A DNA stretch of 64,000 nt. Origin: Nitrospirota bacterium (GTDB taxonomy: Bacteria > Nitrospirota > Nitrospiria > SBBL01 > JAADHI01). Each line of letters begins with the position of its first letter. Position 1 is the first letter of the stretch. Below the pieces are notes generated by a model. That model had not been told where the DNA came from, ran no database searches, and was given only the letters and a program-made list of their open reading frames with translations. This document shows, in pieces, positions 40,749 through 48,949 of this stretch. The position numbers and the translations under genes are program-made. The stretch covers positions 1 to 64,000 of the forward strand of contig JAJDBV010000061.1 in NCBI GenBank assembly GCA_029261165.1, read 5' to 3'.

Positions 40749-42908
40749 TCAAGACGCGAGGGTCCATCCTCCCCGTTTTTCCATCTCATCCAACTGCTTG
40801 TCGAAATCGGAAGAAGGAAAAGGGCGGGCAATATAATAGCCTTGTGCCTCATCGCAACCAAGGTCGATCAGTCGCTCCAATACCTCCCGATCTTCTACCC
40901 CTTCTGCCGTAACCCTCATGCCAAGATTGTGCCCGAGATTTATTGTGGAGCGCACGATCACCGCATCGTCTTTGTTGACAATCATGTTTGAGACAAAGGA
41001 ATTATCGATCTTAATTGTTCTGGCCGAAAGCTTTCTGAGGTAAGTGAGAGAGGAATGTCCTTTGCCAAAATCATCGATGGAGATAGTGATCCCTTTTTCC
41101 ACGAGTTTATTCAGAACCTCAATTGCACGGATCTCATCTGTCATAATCGTGCTTTCGGTGACTTCCACTTCCAGAGAAGAAGGAGAAACATCAAATTTCT
41201 GAAGTAATTCTTCTATCTGATCCGGGAGTTGCGGGTCCTGAATGTTTCGGATAGCAAGGTTCACCGCGACAAAGACTTTTTTCCCGCTCTTTTTCCATCG
41301 ATGGCACTGGTGCAGGGCCTCACCCAAGACCCATCGCGTGAGCGGTTTAATCAACCCGGTCTGCTCCGCGGGCAAGATAAAGCGATCCGGAAACACCATC
41401 CCCTGTTTTGGGCGCTGCCAACGTACCAATGCCTCCACCCCGGCGATATTTCCCGTTCGAAGATTAATCTTGGGCTGGTAATATAACATCAATTGATTTT
41501 TGTTGATTGCATGATGCAACTCTCCCATCAGGGAAATACCTTTGGGAGAGTGCTTGCCCTTCTTTGGACTGTAAATATGAAAGCCCCTCCCGCTTTGTTT
41601 GGCTTCTTTTAAAGCGACATCGGCCTTCTGGAAAAGCGGACTGGCACTTATCCCATGGTCGGGTGAGATGGCAATACCAATGCCGGCTTCGATATAAAGG
41701 GGAAGACCTTCAATCTCAAGGGGCTCCTCGAAAAACTTCAAGATTCTATTCGCCACGGGCATAATCTCTCCCACACCCCCCACAGAAAGAATAAGACCGA
41801 ACTCGTCTCCACCAATGCGTGCGACCATATGGGTAGGGCCAAATGTCTCCAACAGATCCTTGCCAACACGTTGCAATAGGAGATCGGCATAGTCAAGCCC
41901 GAGGGTGTCATTGACATCTTTGAGATGGATGAGATTGATCAGAAGGAAGGCGATTCGTTTATTCTTATCCTCTTCAAGTAATATGGTCCTTTCCAGATGC
42001 TCTATGAAGTGAGCGCGGTTGGGGAGTCCCGTCAATCGATCATAATAGGCCATGTAATGAATCGACTTTTCCGCCCATTTCTGGTCGGTAATTTCTCGAA
42101 TTATGGCCAGCCCCCCAACAACTTCATCCTCATCCCCATATATAGGTGAGTAGTGGCCCGAAAAATAACCCTCCTTCCCCGTTTCAGGAACTTTGTAGGG
42201 ACGATCTTCAGAGATGACATTCTTACCTTCCAGCGCCTCGAAGAAAAATGTATCCTCGCCGCTCTCTTTCAAGAAAGGAAAGACTTCAAAGGCACATTTA
42301 CCCAAGACCTTCTCTTGGCCGACACCCGTGATCCGTTCCATGACCCGATTCCAGATGGTGTAGCGACAGTTACAATCAAAGGCCAGGATGCCATCAACAC
42401 TACTGTTTATGAGATTTTCAGAAAATTCCTTCTCATTTCGAACCTTCTTCTCTGCCTGTTTACGTTCGGTGATGTCGCGTGAGAACGCGCAGTTGTACTC
42501 TTTCCCCTGGAAGACCAGAAAGTTCCTTGTGACTTCTACCGGGAAGATACTGCCGTCCTTTCTGCGATGCCAGGATTCCACCCTAAAGGAACCGTGTTGT
42601 TTTAATTCTTTCCAGGACTTAAGCCAGGCTTCCGGCGTCATGCTCGGCGCGATGTCACAAACGGACATGGAAAGCAGTTCATCTCTTGAGTATCCGAGGG
42701 TTTGACAAGCGGCTTCATTCACATAATAAAAATATCCATCAGGTTTTATGAAAAATGTAGGATCTGAAGCGTAATCGATGGAAAACTGTGCGAGTTGCAG
42801 TGCCTCTTCAACCCGTTTTTGATCGGCGATATCACTTTTCAATGCAGACCCTCTCTGGAAAGCTTCTTCGTTTATAGAGACATAAATTTCGACACCACAA
42901 CTACTCAT
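40749..42908 (-). CDS. PAS-PAS-GGDEF-EAL protein, probable c-di-GMP phosphodiesterase
   Basis: 719 residues, no membrane helix: PAS 1 (~35-150), PAS 2 (~160-280), GGDEF (~285-445), EAL (~460-705). The EAL domain has EAL at 492-494, NLAIRNIQ, EVTESTIM, DDFGKG (612-617), KIDNSF and EGVED, consistent with an active phosphodiesterase hydrolysing c-di-GMP. The GGDEF signature is intact (366-370), but the usual DLDHFK metal site reads NLIHLK (N325), so cyclase activity is doubtful and the domain may bind GTP as an activator instead. It is convergent with the hybrid-kinase/receiver pair. The ATG at 42908 has only a weak ribosome binding site, but an in-frame stop lies just upstream. Confidence 0.9.
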   Translation of the reverse strand: MSSCGVEIYVSINEEAFQRGSALKSDIADQKRVEEALQLAQFSIDYASDPTFFIKPDGYFYYVNEAACQTLGYSRDELLSMSVCDIAPSMTPEAWLKSWKELKQHGSFRVESWHRRKDGSIFPVEVTRNFLVFQGKEYNCAFSRDITERKQAEKKVRNEKEFSENLINSSVDGILAFDCNCRYTIWNRVMERITGVGQEKVLGKCAFEVFPFLKESGEDTFFFEALEGKNVISEDRPYKVPETGKEGYFSGHYSPIYGDEDEVVGGLAIIREITDQKWAEKSIHYMAYYDRLTGLPNRAHFIEHLERTILLEEDKNKRIAFLLINLIHLKDVNDTLGLDYADLLLQRVGKDLLETFGPTHMVARIGGDEFGLILSVGGVGEIMPVANRILKFFEEPLEIEGLPLYIEAGIGIAISPDHGISASPLFQKADVALKEAKQSGRGFHIYSPKKGKHSPKGISLMGELHHAINKNQLMLYYQPKINLRTGNIAGVEALVRWQRPKQGMVFPDRFILPAEQTGLIKPLTRWVLGEALHQCHRWKKSGKKVFVAVNLAIRNIQDPQLPDQIEELLQKFDVSPSSLEVEVTESTIMTDEIRAIEVLNKLVEKGITISIDDFGKGHSSLTYLRKLSARTIKIDNSFVSNMIVNKDDAVIVRSTINLGHNLGMRVTAEGVEDREVLERLIDLGCDEAQGYYIARPFPSSDFDKQLDEMEKRGGWTLAS

Positions 42909-43206
42909 CGGAATAAATCAAGAAAACTTGATACCCAATAATAAGTATTTATCGACTCTCAGTCCATTTTCAAAGAGCCTCTGAATAAGACATGAATTGT
43001 TTTTTCATCGAAAAAATGTCTCGCTTCTACATTTCAAACCTTGAAAATAGCGGGCTATTCTCTGCGATCTACGCCTTGAATTGCAACATATTATCTCCTA
43101 AAACTCAACCCATACTTAATCAGAGGTTCCTAAAATATCGTTACCGATTCATTTTTTAAAAAAGACCAAGTTGCGAAAAGATTCCCTTGTCGATATAATC
43201 AACTTC

Positions 43207-43437
43207 ATGGCGGTTGAGGTTTTTGGGATCTGTGCAGTTGTATCGATGCTCGTTATGTACGCTCTTGAGGATCGCTCGCCTGTTTTTGTCCTTGGCTTCG
43301 CTGCCGCCTGTGCCGCGTCCTCTTTTTATGCTGTTTTGATACAGTCCTGGCCCTTCGCCATCGTCGAGGGAATATGGTCCGTTGTTGCCGTCCGGCGCTG
43401 GCTTGCCATCCTTAGGTCGGACCCACAGGGAGAATAG
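43207..43437 (+). CDS. small membrane protein (two to three helices), unknown function
   Basis: 76 residues from ATG 43207; the frame is open to a TTG at 43171, which would give 88. Hydrophobic segments cover FGICAVVSMLVMYAL, the FVLGFAAACAASSFYAVLI stretch, and PFAIVEGIWSVVAV, ending with charged RRW...RSDPQGE. The SFYAVLIQSWPFAIVEG-IW pattern recalls small membrane proteins that often stand beside PAS-sensor genes, but I cannot name a family with confidence. It ends five bases before the PocR-PAS gene and is surely co-transcribed with it. Confidence 0.6.
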   Translation: MAVEVFGICAVVSMLVMYALEDRSPVFVLGFAAACAASSFYAVLIQSWPFAIVEGIWSVVAVRRWLAILRSDPQGE

Positions 43438-43442
43438 GCCTG

Positions 43443-44612
43443 ATGTCTAACAAAGATGCCGATGAATGGAGTGCTGATCGTGGCCCGCTGCCTCCTGAAA
43501 AGAAATCGTCTCCTATAGGCAAAAGTATGTCTGTCCCTCCATCCATCCAGGTACTCGGTCAGGAAACCATTAACAATATTATGGATGAATATCTTGACCT
43601 GCTTGATTCCTCTGCCGCGGTCTTTGAGCTAAACGGCTCCTATCTAGGAAGTCGCGCTTCATCAGGATGGTGTAAACTGCTCAACGACACCTCCCGAGAA
43701 AGCTGTGGAACGGATGATGAACAGGCCGCCATGGCATCTGGAAAGTGGCACTGCCACGAATCCTGCTGGAAAGCCTCGAAAACCTCTATCGAGAGAAGCA
43801 AACCCGTCGATATCGGATGTTTGGGTGGTATCCATATCTACGCCGTCCCGGTTTTTTCCAGAGGGAACATTATCGGGTCGATCAATTTCGGATACAGTGA
43901 TCCCCCTAAAGAGGAAAGGGAGTTAAAAATCATATCCACGCGGTATGGTATTGATGTGGACCATCTTAAAGAAGCGGCTCAGCAACATACACCGCGTCCC
44001 CCTTTTGTCATTGATCTTTTCAAAAAGCGTCTGCAATCCGCCGCACGATTGATCGAAGAGATGGTCGAGCGTAAAGAAGCGGAGACGTCCTTTCAGGAGA
44101 GCGAGGCGCGCTACCACGCCCTCGTTGAACATGCATCCGATGGGATGATTGTGAGTGACGAAACCGGGACCATTGTCATGTGGAACAAGGGCGCCCAAAA
44201 GATATTCGGGTACCGGGCAGATGAAATCATCGGTCAGCCGGTGACAGTCCTCATGCCGGAGACCTATCGTCCGCGCCAGGTGGAGGGCATGCAGCGGATG
44301 GTAAAAGGTGGTGAAGGTCGGCACATCGGGATCACGCGTGAATTTGAAGGCATCAGGAAAGACGACAGCCTATTCCCGATAGATATCACCTTGTCCACCT
44401 GGCAACCAAAGACTAAAAAATTATTTGGCGCAATCTGCCGCGATGCGACCGAGCGCAAACGGATCTCAGAAGATCTCGAACGGCTGGTCGAGAAGCGCAC
44501 AAGCGAGATTAAAAAAAAGAACAATGAACTGAAGCGTTTTAACCAACTGTTTGTGGGAAGAGAGTTGCGCATTAAGGAACTGAAGGACAAGGTGAAAGCG
44601 CTTGAGAAGTAG
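43443..44612 (+). CDS. PocR-domain and PAS sensor protein without output domain
   Basis: 389 residues, soluble. Residues ~45-185 match the PocR sensory domain: CGTDDEQAA and CHESCWKAS give a cysteine/histidine-rich pattern, followed by GCLGGIHIYAVPVF and GSINFGYSD. PocR domains bind small hydrocarbon-type ligands in known cases, and the cysteines may hold a cofactor. A PAS domain follows (~220-345; MIVSDETGTIVMWNKGAQKIFGY, ending in the ICRDATERKR motif). The protein closes with a coiled coil ending in NQLFVGRELRIKELKDKVK. There is no kinase, GGDEF or DNA-binding domain, so the signal must pass by protein contact. The end motif is the junction normally followed by a kinase, which suggests a shortened sensor. 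A CxC mini-protein gene follows. Confidence 0.78.
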   Translation: MSNKDADEWSADRGPLPPEKKSSPIGKSMSVPPSIQVLGQETINNIMDEYLDLLDSSAAVFELNGSYLGSRASSGWCKLLNDTSRESCGTDDEQAAMASGKWHCHESCWKASKTSIERSKPVDIGCLGGIHIYAVPVFSRGNIIGSINFGYSDPPKEERELKIISTRYGIDVDHLKEAAQQHTPRPPFVIDLFKKRLQSAARLIEEMVERKEAETSFQESEARYHALVEHASDGMIVSDETGTIVMWNKGAQKIFGYRADEIIGQPVTVLMPETYRPRQVEGMQRMVKGGEGRHIGITREFEGIRKDDSLFPIDITLSTWQPKTKKLFGAICRDATERKRISEDLERLVEKRTSEIKKKNNELKRFNQLFVGRELRIKELKDKVKALEK

Positions 44613-44741
44613 GTATCGGAACATATTTTATACACGACTGTGTCGGTGGCGGGAGATTAGGCCTGAATGGTCATGAAGGAACATGCCGCTTCACATCAGA
44701 TCAAGAAAACGCTCTGATGAAAGGAATTCAAAGGTCCAAAA

Positions 44742-44972
44742 GTGGAAGATGACTACAGGTGGTTCGGAAATGTTTCCCCCGAAGCCCAGGAAAAGATAAC
44801 AGAAGAAGTCGAGTCCTATATACGGAATGGAATGGGACGATGCAAATGCGGTCCTTTAAATATCACCGCAGAAACCGACAGCCAGGATATATACTATGTT
44901 GCCCGGATCAGATGTAAATGCGGCGAGTCTGATTTTTTTGGGGATATCGAAGGCGTCATCTCTGTCGCGTAA
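44742..44972 (+). CDS. CxC-CxC mini-protein, copy 1 (possible zinc ribbon)
   Basis: 76 residues from a GTG at 44742. Four cysteines in two CxC pairs (RCKCGPL at about 33-38 and RCKCGES at about 57-62) could bind one zinc. The N-terminal half (YRWFGNVSPEAQEKITEEVESYIR) is predicted helical. It is clearly homologous to the protein at 47241-47468: both start ME-D-Y-WF and share NGMGRCKCGPL / SGMGRCKCGPL. No known family is recognised. The 3' neighbour relationship to the PocR-PAS gene suggests a signalling or redox role, but that is inference. Confidence 0.62.
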   Translation: MEDDYRWFGNVSPEAQEKITEEVESYIRNGMGRCKCGPLNITAETDSQDIYYVARIRCKCGESDFFGDIEGVISVA

Positions 44973-45169
44973 GTATTATGCACGTCAATGCCGACTTTCA
45001 AATGTGATCTTGAGCCTTGAGACGGTGATTATTTTCGGAATGAACGCATAAAGACGTTTCACCTCTTTCCCGGAATTCCTTCAAATATTGCCAACTGATC
45101 TATGTCTGCCCATCTCTCAGGGAGAAGATTGCGATCCCTGTGCATGGTATTTCCAGTCCTGGGGTTCTA

Positions 45170-45250
45170 ATGAACATCGTCGTACTTGAAATATTTCTAT
45201 TTTTGGCCGGTATCGCAATCCTGACTTATCTGATTTCCAAAAACCAGTGA
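45170..45250 (+). CDS. possible 26-residue single-helix membrane peptide
   Basis: ATG 45170 to TGA 45248-45250 encodes a short frame dominated by a hydrophobic helix (VVLEIFLFLAGIAILTYLI) with a basic end SKNQ. TGGGG lies 6 bases before the ATG. The pattern fits known small membrane peptides, but with no homologue known to me it may be chance. The remainder of 44973-45328 (about 350 bases) shows no other gene. Confidence 0.28.
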   Translation: MNIVVLEIFLFLAGIAILTYLISKNQ

Positions 45251-45328
45251 CATTGGGGTGTATTTTGTTCACCCGTTCTCTCTCGTTGCCAAGCCTCCCC
45301 GTTCTGAATAAATTCACACAAATGAAAT

Positions 45329-46363
45329 CTAGCAGAAGGTCTTATCTTGACGGGATGGGATTCCCGAATTAGGGAGGCCGCCTAAACACTCCATCGACCG
45401 TGAATTCTTTCCGGCTTCGACTTCCATCATCCGGATAGCTTGGACCCTGCCACGACCAACTTTTTTTGCCTTATCGAGGGCGTACTCTGCACAGACTAAG
45501 ACCTCTTGAACCCGTTTTATCCCTGGATCCGGTATCGAGGAAATTCCAATACTGACTGACATTTTTTTTTCCTTGTCTGAGAATTCTTCTAGAGAAATCC
45601 TTCCAATTCTTTCCGAGATCGTCGTGGCAATCAACACGGCTTTTCCTTGATCCTGCTCTGTGAGGAGCAACATAAACCCCTTTTCCCCGTTTCGGGCCAG
45701 GGTATCCACAGCCCGAACCTGTTCCTTGATTTCCTCAGAAATCGACTTCAAGGCTTTATCCCTCACCTCTTGACCACAAGAATCAATTATTTCCTCCTCC
45801 TGATCGACTTCGATGATCAAGCAGGAAAAGGGGCTTTTATAACGACTTGTCCTTTTTAACTCTTTTGCCACAATCGCTTGAAAACGTTCTTTGCTCACAA
45901 GTCCAGTCACCGGATCAAAAATGGCAAGTGAGTCTACATTCGTGAGAAGGTCGTTGTATTCCATCTCTTTCATTTTGAGCGCATCGCTGAGTAATCTTTC
46001 TCGAACGAAGGAATCAAACCTGACTTTTAATTCAAGCTGATCTACGGGCTTGCTAATATAATCAACCGCCCCTTCCTTCAGACAGACAATCCGTTCTTTG
46101 ATCTCTTTCCTTCCACCTAACATGATGATCGGAACTTTTTTGGTGAGCATGTTTAATTTTGACCAACGGCAGACCTCTATCGCAGAGATGTCGTGCAGGG
46201 CTAAATCCAATATGATCAGATCGGGGTGCTGTGCGGAGGCAAGTTTCATCCCCTGACGGCCCGACGCAGCCAGAGTCGCCTCATTTCCCATATCATCAAA
46301 CAAACGTTTGACTTCTTTCGATTCATAATCACCGTTCCCGATAATCAGCGTTTTGACTTTCAT
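45329..46363 (-). CDS. response regulator with degenerate GGDEF domain
   Basis: 344 residues from ATG 46363, where GGAGAG precedes it and a promoter is well placed. Receiver domain at the N-terminus with phospho-accepting Asp53 (ILDLALHDIS) and lysine in ISKPVDQ; a helical linker (~115-145); GGDEF-like domain (~150-310). The signature position reads GEKGF (226-230) and the metal aspartate is glutamate (IIEVDQ), so diguanylate cyclase activity is unlikely. It may bind GTP or c-di-GMP or signal through contacts. It lies between the two CxC mini-protein genes on the opposite strand. Confidence 0.85.
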   Translation of the reverse strand: MKVKTLIIGNGDYESKEVKRLFDDMGNEATLAASGRQGMKLASAQHPDLIILDLALHDISAIEVCRWSKLNMLTKKVPIIMLGGRKEIKERIVCLKEGAVDYISKPVDQLELKVRFDSFVRERLLSDALKMKEMEYNDLLTNVDSLAIFDPVTGLVSKERFQAIVAKELKRTSRYKSPFSCLIIEVDQEEEIIDSCGQEVRDKALKSISEEIKEQVRAVDTLARNGEKGFMLLLTEQDQGKAVLIATTISERIGRISLEEFSDKEKKMSVSIGISSIPDPGIKRVQEVLVCAEYALDKAKKVGRGRVQAIRMMEVEAGKNSRSMECLGGLPNSGIPSRQDKTFC

Positions 46364-46406
46364 TTCTCTCCTGAATGAAGAATTCATTTTATAGACCGCA
46401 TTAATA

Positions 46407-46434
46407 AAGATATCTTCTCGTCCAGATCTGTCAA
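46407..46434 (-). promoter_or_regulatory. promoter of the receiver/GGDEF-like gene
   Basis: On the - strand, TTGACA (46429-46434) and TATCTT (46407-46412), spacer 16, about 44 bases before the start codon. It has the same -35, -10 and spacing as the promoter at 34257-34284. Confidence 0.6.
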
Positions 46435-46663
46435 GAAAGAATGGCGATTAAAACGGCGAATCCCAATTATACTAAAATAATACTAAAAAAATTCACCTCT
46501 ACCCCATAAATTCATCCATTTAACAGGGAATTGAGTCAGGAAAAGCATCCAGCCGGACAGGCATGAAACGGACCACTTCCTGCGAAAAAATTTGTCCTCT
46601 GTTTATCCTCTGATAGAAAGCTTTAAAATAAGTAATAACTAGCCCATAATATCTTTGAACATG

Positions 46664-46692
46664 TTGTTATCGTGAATATTCTCTATTAATAT
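46664..46692 (+). promoter_or_regulatory. candidate promoter for the hypothetical gene at 46732
   Basis: TTGTTA (46664-46669) and TAATAT (46687-46692), spacer 17, in an AT-rich region 40 bases before the ATG. The rest of the 46435-46663 stretch shows no gene. Confidence 0.5.
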
Positions 46693-46731
46693 TAATATGA
46701 CAGTAAAAATTTATGATCAAATGAGTGGCGT

Positions 46732-47166
46732 ATGTATCGGTGTATGGGTTTTAACGGCTTTGAGAAGGATTGGACCGGACCCGTCATCAACGAGTTTGTG
46801 TACTATGTAAATACCAGCAAAATGGGGCGACACATCGAGCGGGCACAGGAAGCAATTGTCCCAGACCTTTATGCACCACGGTTCATGCTCCCTCCCCTCC
46901 CTGACCGTGAACTTCCAGACCGGATTCTGGTCGCCATTGGCAAGGGCTATGAACCCGTCCGTCGCATAGGTTTTGTCGAGAAGGAGATTAAACAAGCGAC
47001 TGCGTCAAGTGTATGGAACTTTGAGTATGATCATGAGGTGGGATATGCGTTACGATATTTCGCGAAATATGAGGGTCAGACCTACAACCTTCATTTGCCC
47101 CGCAATGTCTTTGCGGAGGCTCAAACCCCCAACCGTCTCTATCTCCGAATCGCCCTCCCCGCGTAG
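46732..47166 (+). CDS. hypothetical soluble protein
   Basis: 144 residues, no signal peptide and no membrane helix. Many aromatic and charged residues (WTGPVINEFVYYVNTS near the start, RYFAKYEGQTYNLHLPRN near the end) suggest a compact mixed alpha/beta fold. No recognisable motif or family. The GAGTGG before the ATG is a weak ribosome binding site. A short gap (about 75 bases) separates it from the second CxC mini-protein, and they may share the promoter at 46664-46692. Confidence 0.5.
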   Translation: MYRCMGFNGFEKDWTGPVINEFVYYVNTSKMGRHIERAQEAIVPDLYAPRFMLPPLPDRELPDRILVAIGKGYEPVRRIGFVEKEIKQATASSVWNFEYDHEVGYALRYFAKYEGQTYNLHLPRNVFAEAQTPNRLYLRIALPA

Positions 47167-47240
47167 GACGACATCGCGCAATAGACACTCAAACCCGAAG
47201 AACTTCGCGATAACCTTGATTATTGTTGAGATATGAATTG

Positions 47241-47468
47241 ATGGAAGACCAATATAAATGGTTCACCGAGATTTCAAAGGAAGCACAAAAAAAAGTAAAA
47301 CAAAAAATAACAGAATACGTTCAATCTGGAATGGGCCGATGCAAGTGCGGCCCCTTAATCATTAATATCGCCACGGACCCCCTCGACTCTTTTTTTAAAG
47401 CCCGGATTCGATGCCAATGCGGACTGACGGACGAATGGGGCATCATCGAAGGGGGGCTAACATCATAG
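47241..47468 (+). CDS. CxC-CxC mini-protein, copy 2
   Basis: 75 residues from ATG 47241, chosen because it aligns with the start of the paralogue at 44742; the frame could extend 6 codons upstream. Two CxC pairs (RCKCGPL and RCQCGLT) could bind zinc. The helical N-terminus YKWFTEISKEAQKKVKQKI is more basic than in copy 1. The identity with copy 1 is strongest around GMGRCKCGPL. The function is unknown. The two copies flank the receiver/GGDEF-like gene on either side. Confidence 0.6.
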   Translation: MEDQYKWFTEISKEAQKKVKQKITEYVQSGMGRCKCGPLIINIATDPLDSFFKARIRCQCGLTDEWGIIEGGLTS

Positions 47469-47549
47469 GGTTTATGTTTTTTGTATGAACGGGATAATTC
47501 GTCTACCTTTATGAGCCTGCCTCCCTAATAAAATCTGTCACCATACCTC

Positions 47550-48686
47550 TCAAACATGCACGGTGAAACCAATTCCGTAGATAAGGAAATTTCTCTCATT
47601 TCGGAACTGTCCATGTGGATTTACGCCGTGATAAAGTCGAAGATGAAAATCAGTCCGCCCAAAGATATTAGCGGGTTCATATATTTTATCTGTAATTCCA
47701 ATAATCAGATTAAAGGTTTTCCAGTCCATTTTTTCTCGCGCTGACCGGTCGCTTTTCTGATAATTGTAGACGATGCGAGGTCCATAGTGGAAAGAAATAA
47801 AAGGGAAAACCGGCCATCCAAACAGGGGGTCGTCTTCCCGCCATTCCATTCCGATATGCGGTTCGAAATGTCTTTTTGATCCAACGACCTCCCGCCCGTT
47901 GGTTTCGGAAAGGTCAAAGCTGTAAAATCCCTTTTCATTTGGATGAAAAAGTCCGGACAAACCGAGCCTTACCTTCGAAACCTCCCCTCCTAGAAATCCT
48001 TCCGCCTCCCAGGATAATACGAGTTCCCAGAACTCGTAACTGACATTAATTCTCTCAAATGGAGGCTCTGGACCACCAACGGGAAATTTCCCGTTGGCAA
48101 AAAGTGAAAGTTCATCTCCAAGGTGTGAACTTTCATGACCCAGTGTGAGACGGAGACCCATGCGCTGGTTCCGTGGAAGACCCTTCACAACCTTGAGCAT
48201 GACACCAAATCGATAGTCCGTATTGATGATCGGAAATGACGATGCACCAAGGTCCCAGAGCATGTGAAAACTGATCGGCACCCATATGCCGAAGCCATAA
48301 TCAGCATCTACGATAGAACTTTCACATGAGGCCCTGTCCTCATATCCGAAAACAGGGATCTCTTTTCCGACGGACATATCAATACCGATCCTCGGGTCCT
48401 GCCCGAGCCACTCCGCCCTATCGGCAAAGTTATACCTTGATATTCCTCCCAAATTGACCTTTACCTCGGCTGCCCGAAGACCTGAAACCAGAGGAAGAAA
48501 CCATCCACGGTTTTCAAACTGCCACCAGTTTTTACTGCAATCATTCCGATCATGATGCTTGTCAAGTGCCCATACATCAGGAGTTTGAAAAACCAATAAC
48601 AATAAAATTTCAAATAAAATAGTCAGGACCCTATTTGAAATTCTCAACCCTGCTCCTTTTATCTGACAAGAAAAATTTTCCGACAT
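47550..48686 (-). CDS. envelope protein, DUF1207-like (probable outer-membrane beta barrel)
   Basis: 378 residues. A hydrophobic segment at residues ~18-40 (VLTILFEILLLLVFQTPDVWA) acts as signal peptide, preceded by a somewhat long N-terminus, so an internal start is possible. The mature part alternates hydrophobic and polar residues in many strands, has aromatic residues at strand ends and finishes with IYGIGFTVHV, ending in an aliphatic residue as beta barrels often do. LGHESSHLGDELS and RHFEPHIGMEW resemble DUF1207 landmarks. Probably an outer-membrane protein of unknown role. The neighbours give no functional clue. Confidence 0.6.
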   Translation of the reverse strand: MSENFSCQIKGAGLRISNRVLTILFEILLLLVFQTPDVWALDKHHDRNDCSKNWWQFENRGWFLPLVSGLRAAEVKVNLGGISRYNFADRAEWLGQDPRIGIDMSVGKEIPVFGYEDRASCESSIVDADYGFGIWVPISFHMLWDLGASSFPIINTDYRFGVMLKVVKGLPRNQRMGLRLTLGHESSHLGDELSLFANGKFPVGGPEPPFERINVSYEFWELVLSWEAEGFLGGEVSKVRLGLSGLFHPNEKGFYSFDLSETNGREVVGSKRHFEPHIGMEWREDDPLFGWPVFPFISFHYGPRIVYNYQKSDRSAREKMDWKTFNLIIGITDKIYEPANIFGRTDFHLRLYHGVNPHGQFRNERNFLIYGIGFTVHV

Positions 48687-48949
48687 GTAAATCCCCCAGA
48701 AAATGGAAATATCGAGTGGGAATGCAAATAAAATAATGTCAAAAGGTATATTCCATTTAAGAGTAGAAAGTCAATACCCAGAACTTCTGAAAAAGATCAC
48801 AAAAATACATTCGACCTATTCGAGATCTGCCTTAGGATCATATTTTTTGTATTTCATTCTATGGAGCGCTGCACTATAATAGCGCGAGTCATCACTCGAA
48901 GTGTCCATGAGGAAGGGAGGATGCCTGACATCAGCGCATATAGGAAAAA

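Noticed and set aside
42909-43170. Possible small RNA between the EAL gene and the small membrane protein
   Set aside because: AT-rich with weak dyads, no promoter/terminator pair and no recognised RNA motif.
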